Shown: positions 14,930 through 26,948 of the stretch, piece by piece | Position numbering within the stretch: the first letter of the stretch is position 1 | Layout of the letters: the number at the start of each line of letters is the position of its first letter | Assembly (NCBI GenBank): GCA_038205115.1 | Contig: JBBRCE010000057.1 | Coordinates: 1 to 31,684 of the forward strand | Direction: 5' to 3' | Source: JBBRCE01 sp038205115 | Lineage (GTDB): Bacteria > Planctomycetota > Planctomycetia > Pirellulales > JBBRCE01 | DNA: 31,684 nt | Program-made: the position numbers and the translations under genes | The notes under the pieces: generated by a model | What the model saw: only the letters and a program-made list of their open reading frames with translations | Databases searched by the model: none | Told to the model about the DNA's origin: nothing

Positions 14930-16345
14930 ATGGCTACCGACATCGCCGAACAAGAACTTCACGCTGGCATCGGCGAAATCAATAAGTATGATTTTCGCAC
15001 GGAGTCCAAGCCTGTGTTCAAAGCGCTCAAAGGTTTGAATAAGGAAATCGTCAGCCAGATTTCCGAAATGAAAAACGAGCCGGGCTGGATGCGAGACTTT
15101 CGGCTCAAAAGCTTCGAAATTTTCGAGTCGAAGCCCATGCCCAAATGGGGCGGTAATATCGGCATCAACTTTCAAGACATCTACTACTACCTCAAGCCCA
15201 CCGAACACCAAGGCCGCACGTGGGATGATGTGCCGGACGAAATTAAAAACACCTTCGAGCGGCTCGGCATTCCCGAGGCCGAACGCAAATATCTGTCCGG
15301 TGTCAAAGCCCAGTTCGAAAGCGAAGTGATCTACGGCTCGTTGCAAGAAGATCTCGCTGAAAAAGGCGTGATCTTCACCGATACGGACAGCGCCGTTCGC
15401 GAGCATCCGGACTTGGTGCGCGAATACTTCAGCACCATCATTCCGCCGACGGACAACAAGTTCGCCGCGCTAAATTCGGCCGTTTGGTCGGGTGGTTCGT
15501 TCATTTATGTTCCCAAGGGCGTGAAGATCGATTTTCCGCTGCAGGCGTATTTCCGTATCAATGCGGAAAACATGGGCCAGTTTGAACGTACGCTAATCAT
15601 CGTCGATGAAGGCGCGCAAATTCACTACGTCGAAGGTTGCACGGCCCCGATGTACACCACTGAGAGTTTGCACTCGGCCGTGGTGGAAATTGTGGTCAAG
15701 AAGCACGCTCGCTGCCGCTACACGACCATTCAAAACTGGGCCAACAACATCTACAACTTGGTCACCAAGCGGGCGATGGCTTACGAAGGCGCGTTGATGG
15801 AGTGGATCGATGGCAATCTCGGCAGCCATCTGACCATGAAGTATCCGGCCGTCTACATGATGGAGCCAGGCGCACGCGGAGAAATTCTTTCGATTGCGTT
15901 CGCCTCGGCCGGCCAGCATCAAGACGCCGGTGCCAAGGTGGTGCATTGTGCTCCGAATACCTCCAGCCGAATCATCAGCAAATCGATCTCCAAAAACGGC
16001 GGCCGCGCCAGCTATCGCGGCTTGGTCAAAATCGAAGCCGGCGCTAAAAAGTCGAAGTCGAGCGTGGTCTGCGACGCCTTGATTCTGGATTCGCGCAGCC
16101 GTAGCGATACGTATCCGTACATTGAAGTCGACGAGCAGGACGTCACCATTGGGCATGAGGCCAGCGTCTCGCGGATTGGCGAAGAGCAACTGTTTTATCT
16201 CACCAGCCGCGGCCTGTCGGAAGCGGAAGCCAGCACCATGATCGTCAGCGGCTTCATCGAGCCGTTGGTGAAAGAACTGCCCATGGAGTATGCGGTCGAA
16301 ATGAATCGGCTGATCGAACTGCAAATGGAAGGCTCCGTGGGGTAA
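14930..16345 (+). CDS. sufB: SufB scaffold protein
   Basis: A 471-residue SufB, the main scaffold on which Fe-S clusters are built with SufC and SufD. The conserved start (INKYDFRTESKPVFKALKGL), the central beta-helix (GVKIDFPLQAYFRINAENMG), HYVEGCTAPMYTTESLHSAV, the region with VVCDALILDSRSRSDTYPYI that carries the essential cysteine, and VTIGHEASVSRIGEEQLFYL are all intact. The length is typical. The ATG at 14930 is chosen over a frame-open upstream GTG/ATG at 14849, which would add 27 unconserved residues. The stop TAA shares its last base with the ATG of the peptidase gene that follows, so the two are probably translationally coupled. Confidence 0.97.
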   Translation: MATDIAEQELHAGIGEINKYDFRTESKPVFKALKGLNKEIVSQISEMKNEPGWMRDFRLKSFEIFESKPMPKWGGNIGINFQDIYYYLKPTEHQGRTWDDVPDEIKNTFERLGIPEAERKYLSGVKAQFESEVIYGSLQEDLAEKGVIFTDTDSAVREHPDLVREYFSTIIPPTDNKFAALNSAVWSGGSFIYVPKGVKIDFPLQAYFRINAENMGQFERTLIIVDEGAQIHYVEGCTAPMYTTESLHSAVVEIVVKKHARCRYTTIQNWANNIYNLVTKRAMAYEGALMEWIDGNLGSHLTMKYPAVYMMEPGARGEILSIAFASAGQHQDAGAKVVHCAPNTSSRIISKSISKNGGRASYRGLVKIEAGAKKSKSSVVCDALILDSRSRSDTYPYIEVDEQDVTIGHEASVSRIGEEQLFYLTSRGLSEAEASTMIVSGFIEPLVKELPMEYAVEMNRLIELQMEGSVG

Positions 16346-17646
16346 TGCCAAAAGTCTTGGCTCGGAAATCTTGCGTCGTTGCGAGCTTCGCGTTGGCGCA
16401 GTGCCTGATGTGCGGCGGATTGCTTGCTGACGATTTGCCGAACCCGTTTGCTGAAGTTGCTGCACAAGAGGCCAAGATCGATCGCCAATCTTTCGCCGAT
16501 TGGCAGCGGCTGATGCAAACGGCAAAGCGACTGGGTCTGCATGGCTCTGCGCGCCGCTACGCGCGCGAAGTTGTTAAGCTTCAGCCAGACAACGAGACCG
16601 CACGCGCCGTGCTTAACGATAAAAAGTTTGCCGCTCCTGCGACGGGAAATTTGATTTGGCTGGATTGGTTTGACGCAGCCATGTGGCAAACCCACCATCA
16701 GGTTCGGGACCAGACCTTGGGCTATTACCGGCAATCTGACGAGAAGTCCATTCGCGACGGTCTGCTGCGAACCGGCGATCAGAAACTCGTTGCGGTGGCC
16801 GAGATTGACCGCGCGCACACGCAGTGGACTAACCTGAACGAAGTCGATTCGCATTTCTTTCACATCCGCTCGACGGTTCCGCTGGCGGCGATTTGGTTTG
16901 TTGCCGATGAACTCGATCGGCTGGCGCTAGCGTATCTCGATTTTTTCGAGATCGACCTTTTGCCGCGACAACGATTCATTGTCCATCTGTATCGGACCCA
17001 CGAAGACGCAGTCGCTGCGAATGCCGCGGCCGAATTGCTCGATAAATATGGCGCATACTACTCGCCTCAGCAAAAAATCATGCACGTGCAATTCGCCGGG
17101 CTGAGCGGCTTGACGGCCGTGCGTCATGAGATGGCTCATGCCTTGAATCGCGAATTCATCGCCGCCCCGCCGCAATGGTTTGACGAAGGCGTCGGCGTGA
17201 TCTGCCAGTTCGCGCAACCGCAAACGGATGGATCGCTGGAATTTGGTCATTTTCCCAAACATGCTTTTGCCACCAAATTTATCGACGAACTCCACAATGG
17301 TGCTCGCGAGCGGATTCTGACCGTGCATACGGCTGGCCACGTTACGACGAATTCGCATTACTACTCGCAGTTTCGTTCGCTTGTCGATTTTTTCATGAAT
17401 GCGGAAAACAAGAAATACCGCATGGCGTTCATTGACGCCATGTTCCGCAAGCAAACCGGCTTCGAGCGTTTGGCGGCGATACCGCAGATTGACCAGCAAT
17501 GGATGGACTACGCCAAGCGGCAGCAGGTCGACGCCAATTGGAGTTGGCGACCGTTTCCGGCGGCGCGGACGGAACTCATTGAGCGGGTGCTCAAAGTGGG
17601 AACATCCGGCACGGCGTTCATCAATGCCAGCTTGCGAAAGAATTAG
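16345..17646 (+). CDS. Secreted HExxH zinc metallopeptidase inside the suf operon
   Basis: A 433-residue protein with a signal peptide (SCVVASFALAQCLMCGGLLA; it contains two cysteines and could be a lipoprotein). A TPR-like helical segment follows (about 45-100). The catalytic domain has HEMAH at residues 261-265 and a third zinc ligand E281 in WFDEGVG, a gluzincin-type layout similar to the planctomycete DUF1570 peptidases. The C-terminal region includes a SLVDFF helix seen in such proteins. The substrate is unknown. Its ATG overlaps the sufB stop by one base (TAATG) and sufD starts 32 nt after its stop, so it is clearly part of the suf transcript. A role in Fe-S biogenesis is not known for this family and may be only a chance insertion. 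Confidence 0.75.
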   Translation: MPKVLARKSCVVASFALAQCLMCGGLLADDLPNPFAEVAAQEAKIDRQSFADWQRLMQTAKRLGLHGSARRYAREVVKLQPDNETARAVLNDKKFAAPATGNLIWLDWFDAAMWQTHHQVRDQTLGYYRQSDEKSIRDGLLRTGDQKLVAVAEIDRAHTQWTNLNEVDSHFFHIRSTVPLAAIWFVADELDRLALAYLDFFEIDLLPRQRFIVHLYRTHEDAVAANAAAELLDKYGAYYSPQQKIMHVQFAGLSGLTAVRHEMAHALNREFIAAPPQWFDEGVGVICQFAQPQTDGSLEFGHFPKHAFATKFIDELHNGARERILTVHTAGHVTTNSHYYSQFRSLVDFFMNAENKKYRMAFIDAMFRKQTGFERLAAIPQIDQQWMDYAKRQQVDANWSWRPFPAARTELIERVLKVGTSGTAFINASLRKN

Positions 17647-17678
17647 TCAGATCAACAGGGGAATGAAACGAGTTAACG

Positions 17679-18995
17679 ATGTCGCAAACTGTGATGCAAA
17701 CCGGATTCAGCCCGGCCGCTTTCGAAGAGTTTCTTGCCCGTCGCAATGAGCCGAACTGGCTGATCGATCGGCGTCGCGCTGCCTGGCAGCAATTCAATAC
17801 GCTGCCGATGCCGGGCCGCGGCGACGAAGAGTGGATGCGGACAGATATCCGCACCTTCCACCTGAATCGTTTCTCGCCGCCAGCCATTGAGGCAGAAAGC
17901 CCCGCGCTGGATTTTCCGCCGGCGCTGCTCAGCCAAGGCGTTGAACTCGCTGGCCATGTAATCACTCACGACAGTCGGCCGGTAGCCGATTCGCTTAAGC
18001 CCAAGTGGGCCGAGCGCGGCGTACTGTTCGGCAGTCTCGACCGACTGGTTGCCGAGCATGGCGAACAAATCAAGCAACGGCTGTTTAGCGCCGTAAAGCC
18101 CGAAACCGATAAATTCGCCGCGCTGCATGCCGCATGTTGGTCCGGCGGAACCTTTTTATACGTGCCGCGTGGCGTGGTCATCGACGAGCCGTTGCACAGT
18201 CTTTCGGCGGCCAGTTCCGGCGGCATCGATTTAGGTCACACGTTGGCCATTTTGGAAGAAGGCGCCGAAGCGACTTTGCTGGCCGAAACCGTTAGTGATC
18301 GGCCCGATGCAGGCGGTTTGCATTGCGGCGCCATCGAATTGCTGGTCGGCAATCGCGCACAACTGCGCTACGTGAACTTGCAAAATTGGGGCTCCAGCAT
18401 GTGGCACTTCGCCCATCAAAAAGCTATGGTTGGCGCCGACGCCCGCATCCAGTGGACGATTGGCGCTTTGGGCGCCAAGCTCGCGCAAGTGAATCAGCAC
18501 GTCGCGCTGGTCGGCACCGGCGCGGAAGCTCAGGTCAACGGCGTGATGTTTACCGAGGGCAAGCAGCAACTCACCTACAACACGCACCAGCATCACATGG
18601 CCCCGAATTGCCGCAGCGACCTGCTCTATAAAGGCGCGCTGCAAGATAAATCGCGCGTCGTCTGGCGGGGCATGATCAAGGTCGATAAACTCGCCCAAAA
18701 AACCGATGGCTACCAGCGTAACGACAATCTGATTCTGTCCGAGCAAGCGAGGGCAGATTCGATTCCCGGCTTGGAGATCGAAGCCGACGACGTCCGCTGC
18801 ACGCATGGATCCACCGCCGGGCGCGTTGACGACGAACAAATCTTTTATCTGCGCTGCCGTGGTCTGACTCGTAAAGAAGCGGTACGCATCGTGGTGACAG
18901 GTTTCTTCCAGCAGGTTTTCGACCGCATCACCATCGATAGCGTCCGCGAGGCGCTGGGCCATGCCATCGGCCGCCGCATTCGCGAATACGATTAA
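17679..18995 (+). CDS. sufD: SufD scaffold subunit
   Basis: A 438-residue SufD, the partner of SufB in the SufBC2D complex, needed for iron acquisition by the scaffold. The N-terminal helices (FEEFLARRNEPNWLIDRRRA, then LPMPGRGDEEWMRTDI) and the beta-helix with SGGTFLYVPRGVVIDEPLHS are typical. The C-terminal part shows the conserved ARADSIPGLEIEADDVRCTH, followed by GRVDDEQIFYLRCRGL, with the histidine used by SufD at its interface. The protein is in the normal size range. The ATG at 17679 lies 32 nt after the peptidase gene. Its ribosome binding site is weak. Confidence 0.95.
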   Translation: MSQTVMQTGFSPAAFEEFLARRNEPNWLIDRRRAAWQQFNTLPMPGRGDEEWMRTDIRTFHLNRFSPPAIEAESPALDFPPALLSQGVELAGHVITHDSRPVADSLKPKWAERGVLFGSLDRLVAEHGEQIKQRLFSAVKPETDKFAALHAACWSGGTFLYVPRGVVIDEPLHSLSAASSGGIDLGHTLAILEEGAEATLLAETVSDRPDAGGLHCGAIELLVGNRAQLRYVNLQNWGSSMWHFAHQKAMVGADARIQWTIGALGAKLAQVNQHVALVGTGAEAQVNGVMFTEGKQQLTYNTHQHHMAPNCRSDLLYKGALQDKSRVVWRGMIKVDKLAQKTDGYQRNDNLILSEQARADSIPGLEIEADDVRCTHGSTAGRVDDEQIFYLRCRGLTRKEAVRIVVTGFFQQVFDRITIDSVREALGHAIGRRIREYD

Positions 18996-19067
18996 GCCTC
19001 ACGCCAACGTTTTTTGTAAACCGACCACCACTCACCGCGTGATTGCCCAACGCCGCTCAAGTTGCCC

Positions 19068-19385
19068 ATGACTGACTTTGTAGAAGTTGCGAAAACATCT
19101 GACATTCCCGATCCGGGCAAACAACTGATGGAAATCGATGATCGGCTGATCGTGCTTTGCCATGTCGGCGGGCAGTTTTACGCCATCGACGACGTTTGCA
19201 CGCACGACGGCGGTCCGCTAGGCGAAGGCGAACTCACCGGCTGTGCCATCGCCTGTCCACGGCACGGCGCCAAGTTTGATATCCGCACCGGCGCGGCGTT
19301 AACGATGCCGGCCACGCACGCCACGGCCGTGCACGAGGTCAAAGTCGAAGGCGACCGCGTGCTGCTTCGCATCAATTCCAACTGA
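19068..19385 (+). CDS. Rieske-type [2Fe-2S] ferredoxin
   Basis: A 105-residue single-domain Rieske ferredoxin, probably an electron carrier in the cytoplasm. Both ligand boxes are complete: VCTHDGGPL (CxH) and CPRHGAKFD (CxxH). Similar genes annotated as non-haem iron oxygenase ferredoxin subunits often sit next to sufD in bacteria, where they may supply electrons or act with the assembly machinery. The ATG at 19068 is preferred over a TTG two codons upstream. It begins 72 nt after sufD and 17 nt before the DUF59 gene. Confidence 0.9.
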   Translation: MTDFVEVAKTSDIPDPGKQLMEIDDRLIVLCHVGGQFYAIDDVCTHDGGPLGEGELTGCAIACPRHGAKFDIRTGAALTMPATHATAVHEVKVEGDRVLLRINSN

Positions 19386-19402
19386 AAATCAGGAGCCTCG
19401 TT

Positions 19403-19720
19403 ATGCCCATCGCCGAAGACACGATTCGCGAAGAACTGAAGAAAGTCATCGACCCCGAGTTGTTCGTCAACATCATCGATCTCGGCCTGGTGTATCTCGT
19501 CACCACGGAAGATGCACCGGAGAGCAAAGAGAACATCAAGATTGAGATGACGCTCACGTCGCCCGCTTGCCCTGCCGGCCCGCAGTTGATTGGCCAGTCG
19601 AAAGACGTGCTGAAAAAGCTGGAAGGCGTGAACGACGTGGAGGTCAAACTCGTGATGACTCCGCCTTGGACTCCCGACCTAATGACCGAAGCGGCCAAAG
19701 ATCAGTTGGGAATTTTCTAA
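19403..19720 (+). CDS. sufT: SufT/MIP18-like DUF59 Fe-S cluster maturation protein
   Basis: A 105-residue DUF59 (MIP18 family) protein, related to SufT and to PaaD, which helps mature Fe-S proteins. Family features are DPELFVNIIDLGLVY near the N-terminus, the conserved cysteine loop LTSPACPAGPQL, and VKLVMTPPWTPDLMTEAAK at the end. AGGAG lies about 6-7 nt before the ATG at 19403. It is the last gene of the suf cluster. The gene symbol is given because of the location. Biochemically it could be another DUF59 member. Confidence 0.88.
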   Translation: MPIAEDTIREELKKVIDPELFVNIIDLGLVYLVTTEDAPESKENIKIEMTLTSPACPAGPQLIGQSKDVLKKLEGVNDVEVKLVMTPPWTPDLMTEAAKDQLGIF

Positions 19721-19837
19721 TTCGCACGCCATCGCCGATGCGATATCCAAGCGTATTCTGGTTCGGTAAATTGGAACGCCGCGCTGTCTTCGTTCAACTT
19801 CTTCGCGCGGCGACTACCAGCAGGAAGCAACAGTCAG

Positions 19838-20704
19838 ATGGAAATCCATTATTGGCAGATCGTGGTGCTGGGCATCATTCAGGGCTTGGCAGAGTTGCTG
19901 CCGGTTTCCAGTTCCGCGCACGTGATTGCAGCCGAACGGCTGATGGGCCTCGATCCTTCCAAGCCGGAAGCCGCGCTACTGCTGGTGATCCTGCACACCG
20001 GCACGATGTTGGCCGTGCTGCTTTATTTTTGGCAGCGCTGGAAGAATATGCTTTCGCAAGTTGTACCGCTGCTGGTCGGAACGGCGGTTACCGGAGCGCT
20101 CGGGTTTGCCTTGATCAAAACGATTGAAAGAGTCTTTCTGGCTAGCGGCGATACGCCGGGCGAGATCGAACACTTGTTCAAGCGGTTGCCGCTGATTGCC
20201 GCGGCGCTGGCCGTTTCCGGTTTGATCATCTTGCTTGCGGGCCTACGGAAGGAACCGGTCACAGCAGAGAGTGACGTGGGCGTCCGGCGCGGGGGCATGA
20301 TCGGCGCGGTGCAAGGCCTGTGCTTACCGTTTCGCGGCCTGTCGAGATCCGGCGCCACCATCTCCACGGGCATGTTGCTGAACATTCGCCACTCGACGGC
20401 TGAGGAATTCAGCTTCGCACTGGCCGTAATGCTCACGCCGGCCGCCATCGCGTACGAACTGCACAAATTGGTCAAAGACAAATTCGACGGTTCGTGGAGC
20501 CAGTTTCAATCTCAAGCCGTGCATCAACTTTCGCCTGGACTATTGGGCATGGCGTGCAGTTTTGCGGCGGGTCTGCTGGCGCTGCGCTGGCTTTCGAAAT
20601 GGTTGGATCAAGGCCGCTGGAAGTTTTTCGGCGTCTATTGCCTGGCGTTTGCCTGCGTGGTCCTGGCGCTGCACTTTTATCTGCCACCGATTGCGGCGAA
20701 GTAA
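19838..20704 (+). CDS. uppP: Undecaprenyl-diphosphate phosphatase (BacA/UppP)
   Basis: A 288-residue polytopic membrane enzyme that dephosphorylates undecaprenyl diphosphate to recycle the lipid carrier for cell-wall and polysaccharide synthesis. The two signature loops are present: IIQGLAELLPVSSSAHVIAA (catalytic Glu and PVSSS) and FRGLSRSGATISTG (RSG loop with the catalytic Arg). Around eight hydrophobic segments are visible. The ATG at 19838 has an AGGAAG-like sequence upstream. The gene lies 117 nt after sufT, and whether it shares the suf transcript is not clear. Confidence 0.93.
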   Translation: MEIHYWQIVVLGIIQGLAELLPVSSSAHVIAAERLMGLDPSKPEAALLLVILHTGTMLAVLLYFWQRWKNMLSQVVPLLVGTAVTGALGFALIKTIERVFLASGDTPGEIEHLFKRLPLIAAALAVSGLIILLAGLRKEPVTAESDVGVRRGGMIGAVQGLCLPFRGLSRSGATISTGMLLNIRHSTAEEFSFALAVMLTPAAIAYELHKLVKDKFDGSWSQFQSQAVHQLSPGLLGMACSFAAGLLALRWLSKWLDQGRWKFFGVYCLAFACVVLALHFYLPPIAAK

Positions 20705-20869
20705 CTCGCTGAAATTGAAATGTGCGAACGGAAGAGCAGCCAAGCCGCGCGCAACGTTCAAATTGAGATCGCGGATCATTCAGCGTCAGTGAGGCAATCC
20801 GCGAATCGCTGCGTCGGCCGTAGTAGCGATTGCGAATGAGCAATTAGTAGATGAAAAGGGCAAAAGATA

Positions 20870-20896
20870 GGTGTGCTAGAAACCGTAAAGCACACC
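20870..20896 (+). terminator. Possible terminator after uppP
   Basis: GGTGTGC (20870-20876) pairs with GCACACC (20890-20896) around a 13-nt loop. A TATTTTTTAATTTT stretch begins 7 nt after the stem, further than in a classical intrinsic terminator. Confidence 0.4.
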
Positions 20897-20964
20897 CGTC
20901 AATATTTTTTAATTTTCATTCACAATCATTTCCTTTCGCCGCGCTAAACTTGCTCTCCGCGCGT

Positions 20965-21024
20965 AAAAAAACTCCCGGAAAGGCTGAGTCCTAGGGGGGC
21001 GAGGACTTGAACCTTTTCCGGGAG
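20965..21024 (-). terminator. Strong intrinsic terminator of the minus-strand transcript
   Basis: On the minus strand CTCCCGGAAAAGG pairs with CCTTTCCGGGAG (12 bp with one bulged A), with an inner AGTCCT/AGGACT stem. It is followed directly by seven T residues. It is the strongest terminator in the window. Confidence 0.85.
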
Positions 21025-21288
21025 CGATTGGACCGCGTCGGCCCCGTGTGCACGGGCAGCCGATCCATCTTCGCGCCAGAGCGCGGACCGCTGGTCGTCG
21101 CGTATAACGCGGTCGCCCAGCAGTCGGTTGTATTCGAGGCGTAAGGTGCGCATCCTTGCGACCGGTCCGCCTCGGTGGTCCGCAGAAACGGCGTTAGCCG
21201 GTTCCAGTGCAGACCCATCCACGTGGTCTTGAGTGTTCGATGTGGCCGACCGCTGCGGTGCTCATCTCACCCTCAGCAATCAGCATGG
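20965..21288 (-). ncRNA. Unidentified transcription unit of about 320 nt (structured RNA or small protein gene)
   Basis: A good promoter at 21294-21322 and a very strong terminator at 20965-21024 delimit a transcript of about 320 nt, antiparallel to uppP and dnaK. It can form several hairpins (for example TCGGC...GCCGA with an inner CCCGT/ACGGG, GACCGC/GCGGTC, CCAG/CTGG). I tested it by eye against RNase P RNA, tmRNA, SRP RNA and 6S RNA and found no conserved motif. It also contains short frames: a 22-codon leader-like frame (MSTAAVGHIEH...) behind GAGGGTGAG, and a 75-codon frame ending inside the terminator whose third positions are very GC-rich. An RNA, a small protein, or both are possible. 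Confidence 0.5.
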
Positions 21289-21293
21289 GGCGG

Positions 21294-21322
21294 AGAATAC
21301 GGCAATCGCCAAAGCCGGTCAA
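21294..21322 (-). promoter_or_regulatory. Sigma-70-like promoter for the minus-strand transcript
   Basis: On the minus strand TTGACC (21317-21322) and TATTCT (21294-21299) are separated by exactly 17 nt. The start would fall near 21288. Confidence 0.6.
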
Positions 21323-21448
21323 GGTCGGTTTTAGCAGGTTTGAATCGCAGGCTAATCAGCGGCCTCAAATCAGCGCGGCCGCTGACGCCACCGTCGGTCC
21401 AGCGATGGTCACAATACGTGGAAACCTGGCCTGAGAGAATTTCGCGTC

Positions 21449-21478
21449 TGCCAAATTGGCAGTTGCCGCGTTTGGCAA
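21449..21478. promoter_or_regulatory. Two adjacent inverted repeats upstream of dnaK
   Basis: TGCCAAATTGGCA (21449-21461) is followed by TTGCC...GGCAA (21463-21478), with shared TTGGCA half-sites. They lie about 200 bp before the dnaK promoter and could be operators. No CIRCE element (TTAGCACTC-N9-GAGTGCTAA) is present in the dnaK upstream region. Nothing else is recognised between 21323 and 21660. Confidence 0.35.
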
Positions 21479-21660
21479 TGTTTTTCGTATTGAATATGCC
21501 GCTGGAGCAAGCGGCCGCACTTGAGCTAACGTGAAATTGTACAACGACTTGCGATTGCAAGTGGAGGTTTTGCGAGAACCGGCATAAACTTTGCTTTTCT
21601 CTGTGCAACGCGCCGCCACAACGCAGCGTTTGGCGGCCCGCACGGCTGAAAAAGTTTCGG

Positions 21661-21688
21661 TTGCCGAGAATTCGCGACCGCTTATAAA
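21661..21688 (+). promoter_or_regulatory. Predicted dnaK promoter
   Basis: TTGCCG (21661-21666) and TATAAA (21683-21688) are 16 nt apart, about 45 nt before the dnaK ATG. An additional TTGACA at 21694 has no matching -10 box before the gene. Confidence 0.45.
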
Positions 21689-21731
21689 AATCATTGACAA
21701 AAATTATCGCAACGACGAGGAGCAGACATCT

Positions 21732-23651
<1,920 letters not shown>

Positions 23652-23684
23652 GCGGCAGTTGTTGCAAAAAACGGACGAGCATCG

Positions 23685-23738
23685 AGCCGCTTAGCGGCGA
23701 CAGTCCCACGCGGACGCGTCGCCGCTGGGTGGCTTTTT
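23685..23738 (+). terminator. Intrinsic terminator after dnaK
   Basis: AGCGGCGAC (23693-23701) pairs perfectly with GTCGCCGCT (23718-23726), extended by AGCC/GGCT across a short internal loop, and is followed by TTTTT at 23734-23738. Confidence 0.85.
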
Positions 23739-23769
23739 AAGCTTACCGCAACAGTTTGGGAGACCGGCG

Positions 23770-24075
23770 GTGTTCACGGCAGAGCGATATTGTGTACTGT
23801 CCGTGGTTTTAATCAGCGGGTTGGCCTTGCTGCTCGATTTGGGTCATCTGGCCACACGTGGCATCGCCGCGGCGGATGCTTATTATCTGCCGTTGCGATC
23901 CATCGAACTCAGCGATGCTCAGCGTCAACAAGTCGAGGATAGCATTGTGGCGACTACACTGGATCAATCGCAGGCGAGTCAAACGTTTTGGACGCTCGTT
24001 CACTCGTTGCTGTTCGGGCTGGCGCTATCGACTATTATCGTCGTGCGGCGGTCTAAGTCACGGTCGCCGGCGTGA
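23770..24075 (+). CDS. Small two-helix membrane protein between dnaK and clpB
   Basis: A 101-residue protein with two hydrophobic segments, near residues 8-25 (CVLSVVLISGLALLLDL) and 74-92 (LVHSLLFGLALSTIIVV), and a glutamine- and aspartate-rich loop of about 45 residues between them. The C-terminus is basic, which suggests it faces the cytoplasm. The start is GTG at 23770, with GGGAG about 9 nt upstream. No family is recognised. It lies after the dnaK terminator and 71 nt before clpB, so it may share clpB's transcript. Confidence 0.6.
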   Translation: MFTAERYCVLSVVLISGLALLLDLGHLATRGIAAADAYYLPLRSIELSDAQRQQVEDSIVATTLDQSQASQTFWTLVHSLLFGLALSTIIVVRRSKSRSPA

Positions 24076-24146
24076 ATGGTTCGCAGATTCGGTCGGCAAT
24101 TCTTAACATCAAGTCGCTCTAGCAACTCGACGGGCTGAGGAATCAC

Positions 24147-26840
<2,694 letters not shown>

Positions 26841-26912
26841 TCGTTATAGCAGGTGGTCGTTTCCTGCTGTTGGCATTTTCGCCTTCAAGCGAGTTCACCC
26901 GTTTGATCGCAG

Positions 26913-26945
26913 CGGTCCGCCGCCGACAACTTCGCCTGCGGACCG
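26913..26945. terminator. Hairpin between convergent clpB and aminotransferase genes
   Basis: CGGTCCGC (26913-26920) and GCGGACCG (26938-26945) form an 8-bp GC-rich hairpin in the 108-bp convergent gap. No T-run follows on either strand, so it would be a weak or factor-dependent bidirectional terminator. Confidence 0.35.
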
Positions 26946-26948
26946 GGG

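Noticed and set aside
20971..21024. tRNA or tmRNA 3' end on the minus strand (GGTTCAAGTCC followed by CGCCCCCC)
   Set aside because: The T-arm-like sequence has only three pairs, no matching 5' acceptor (GGGGGC) is found upstream, and no tag-peptide frame is seen. The sequence is explained by the terminator hairpin.
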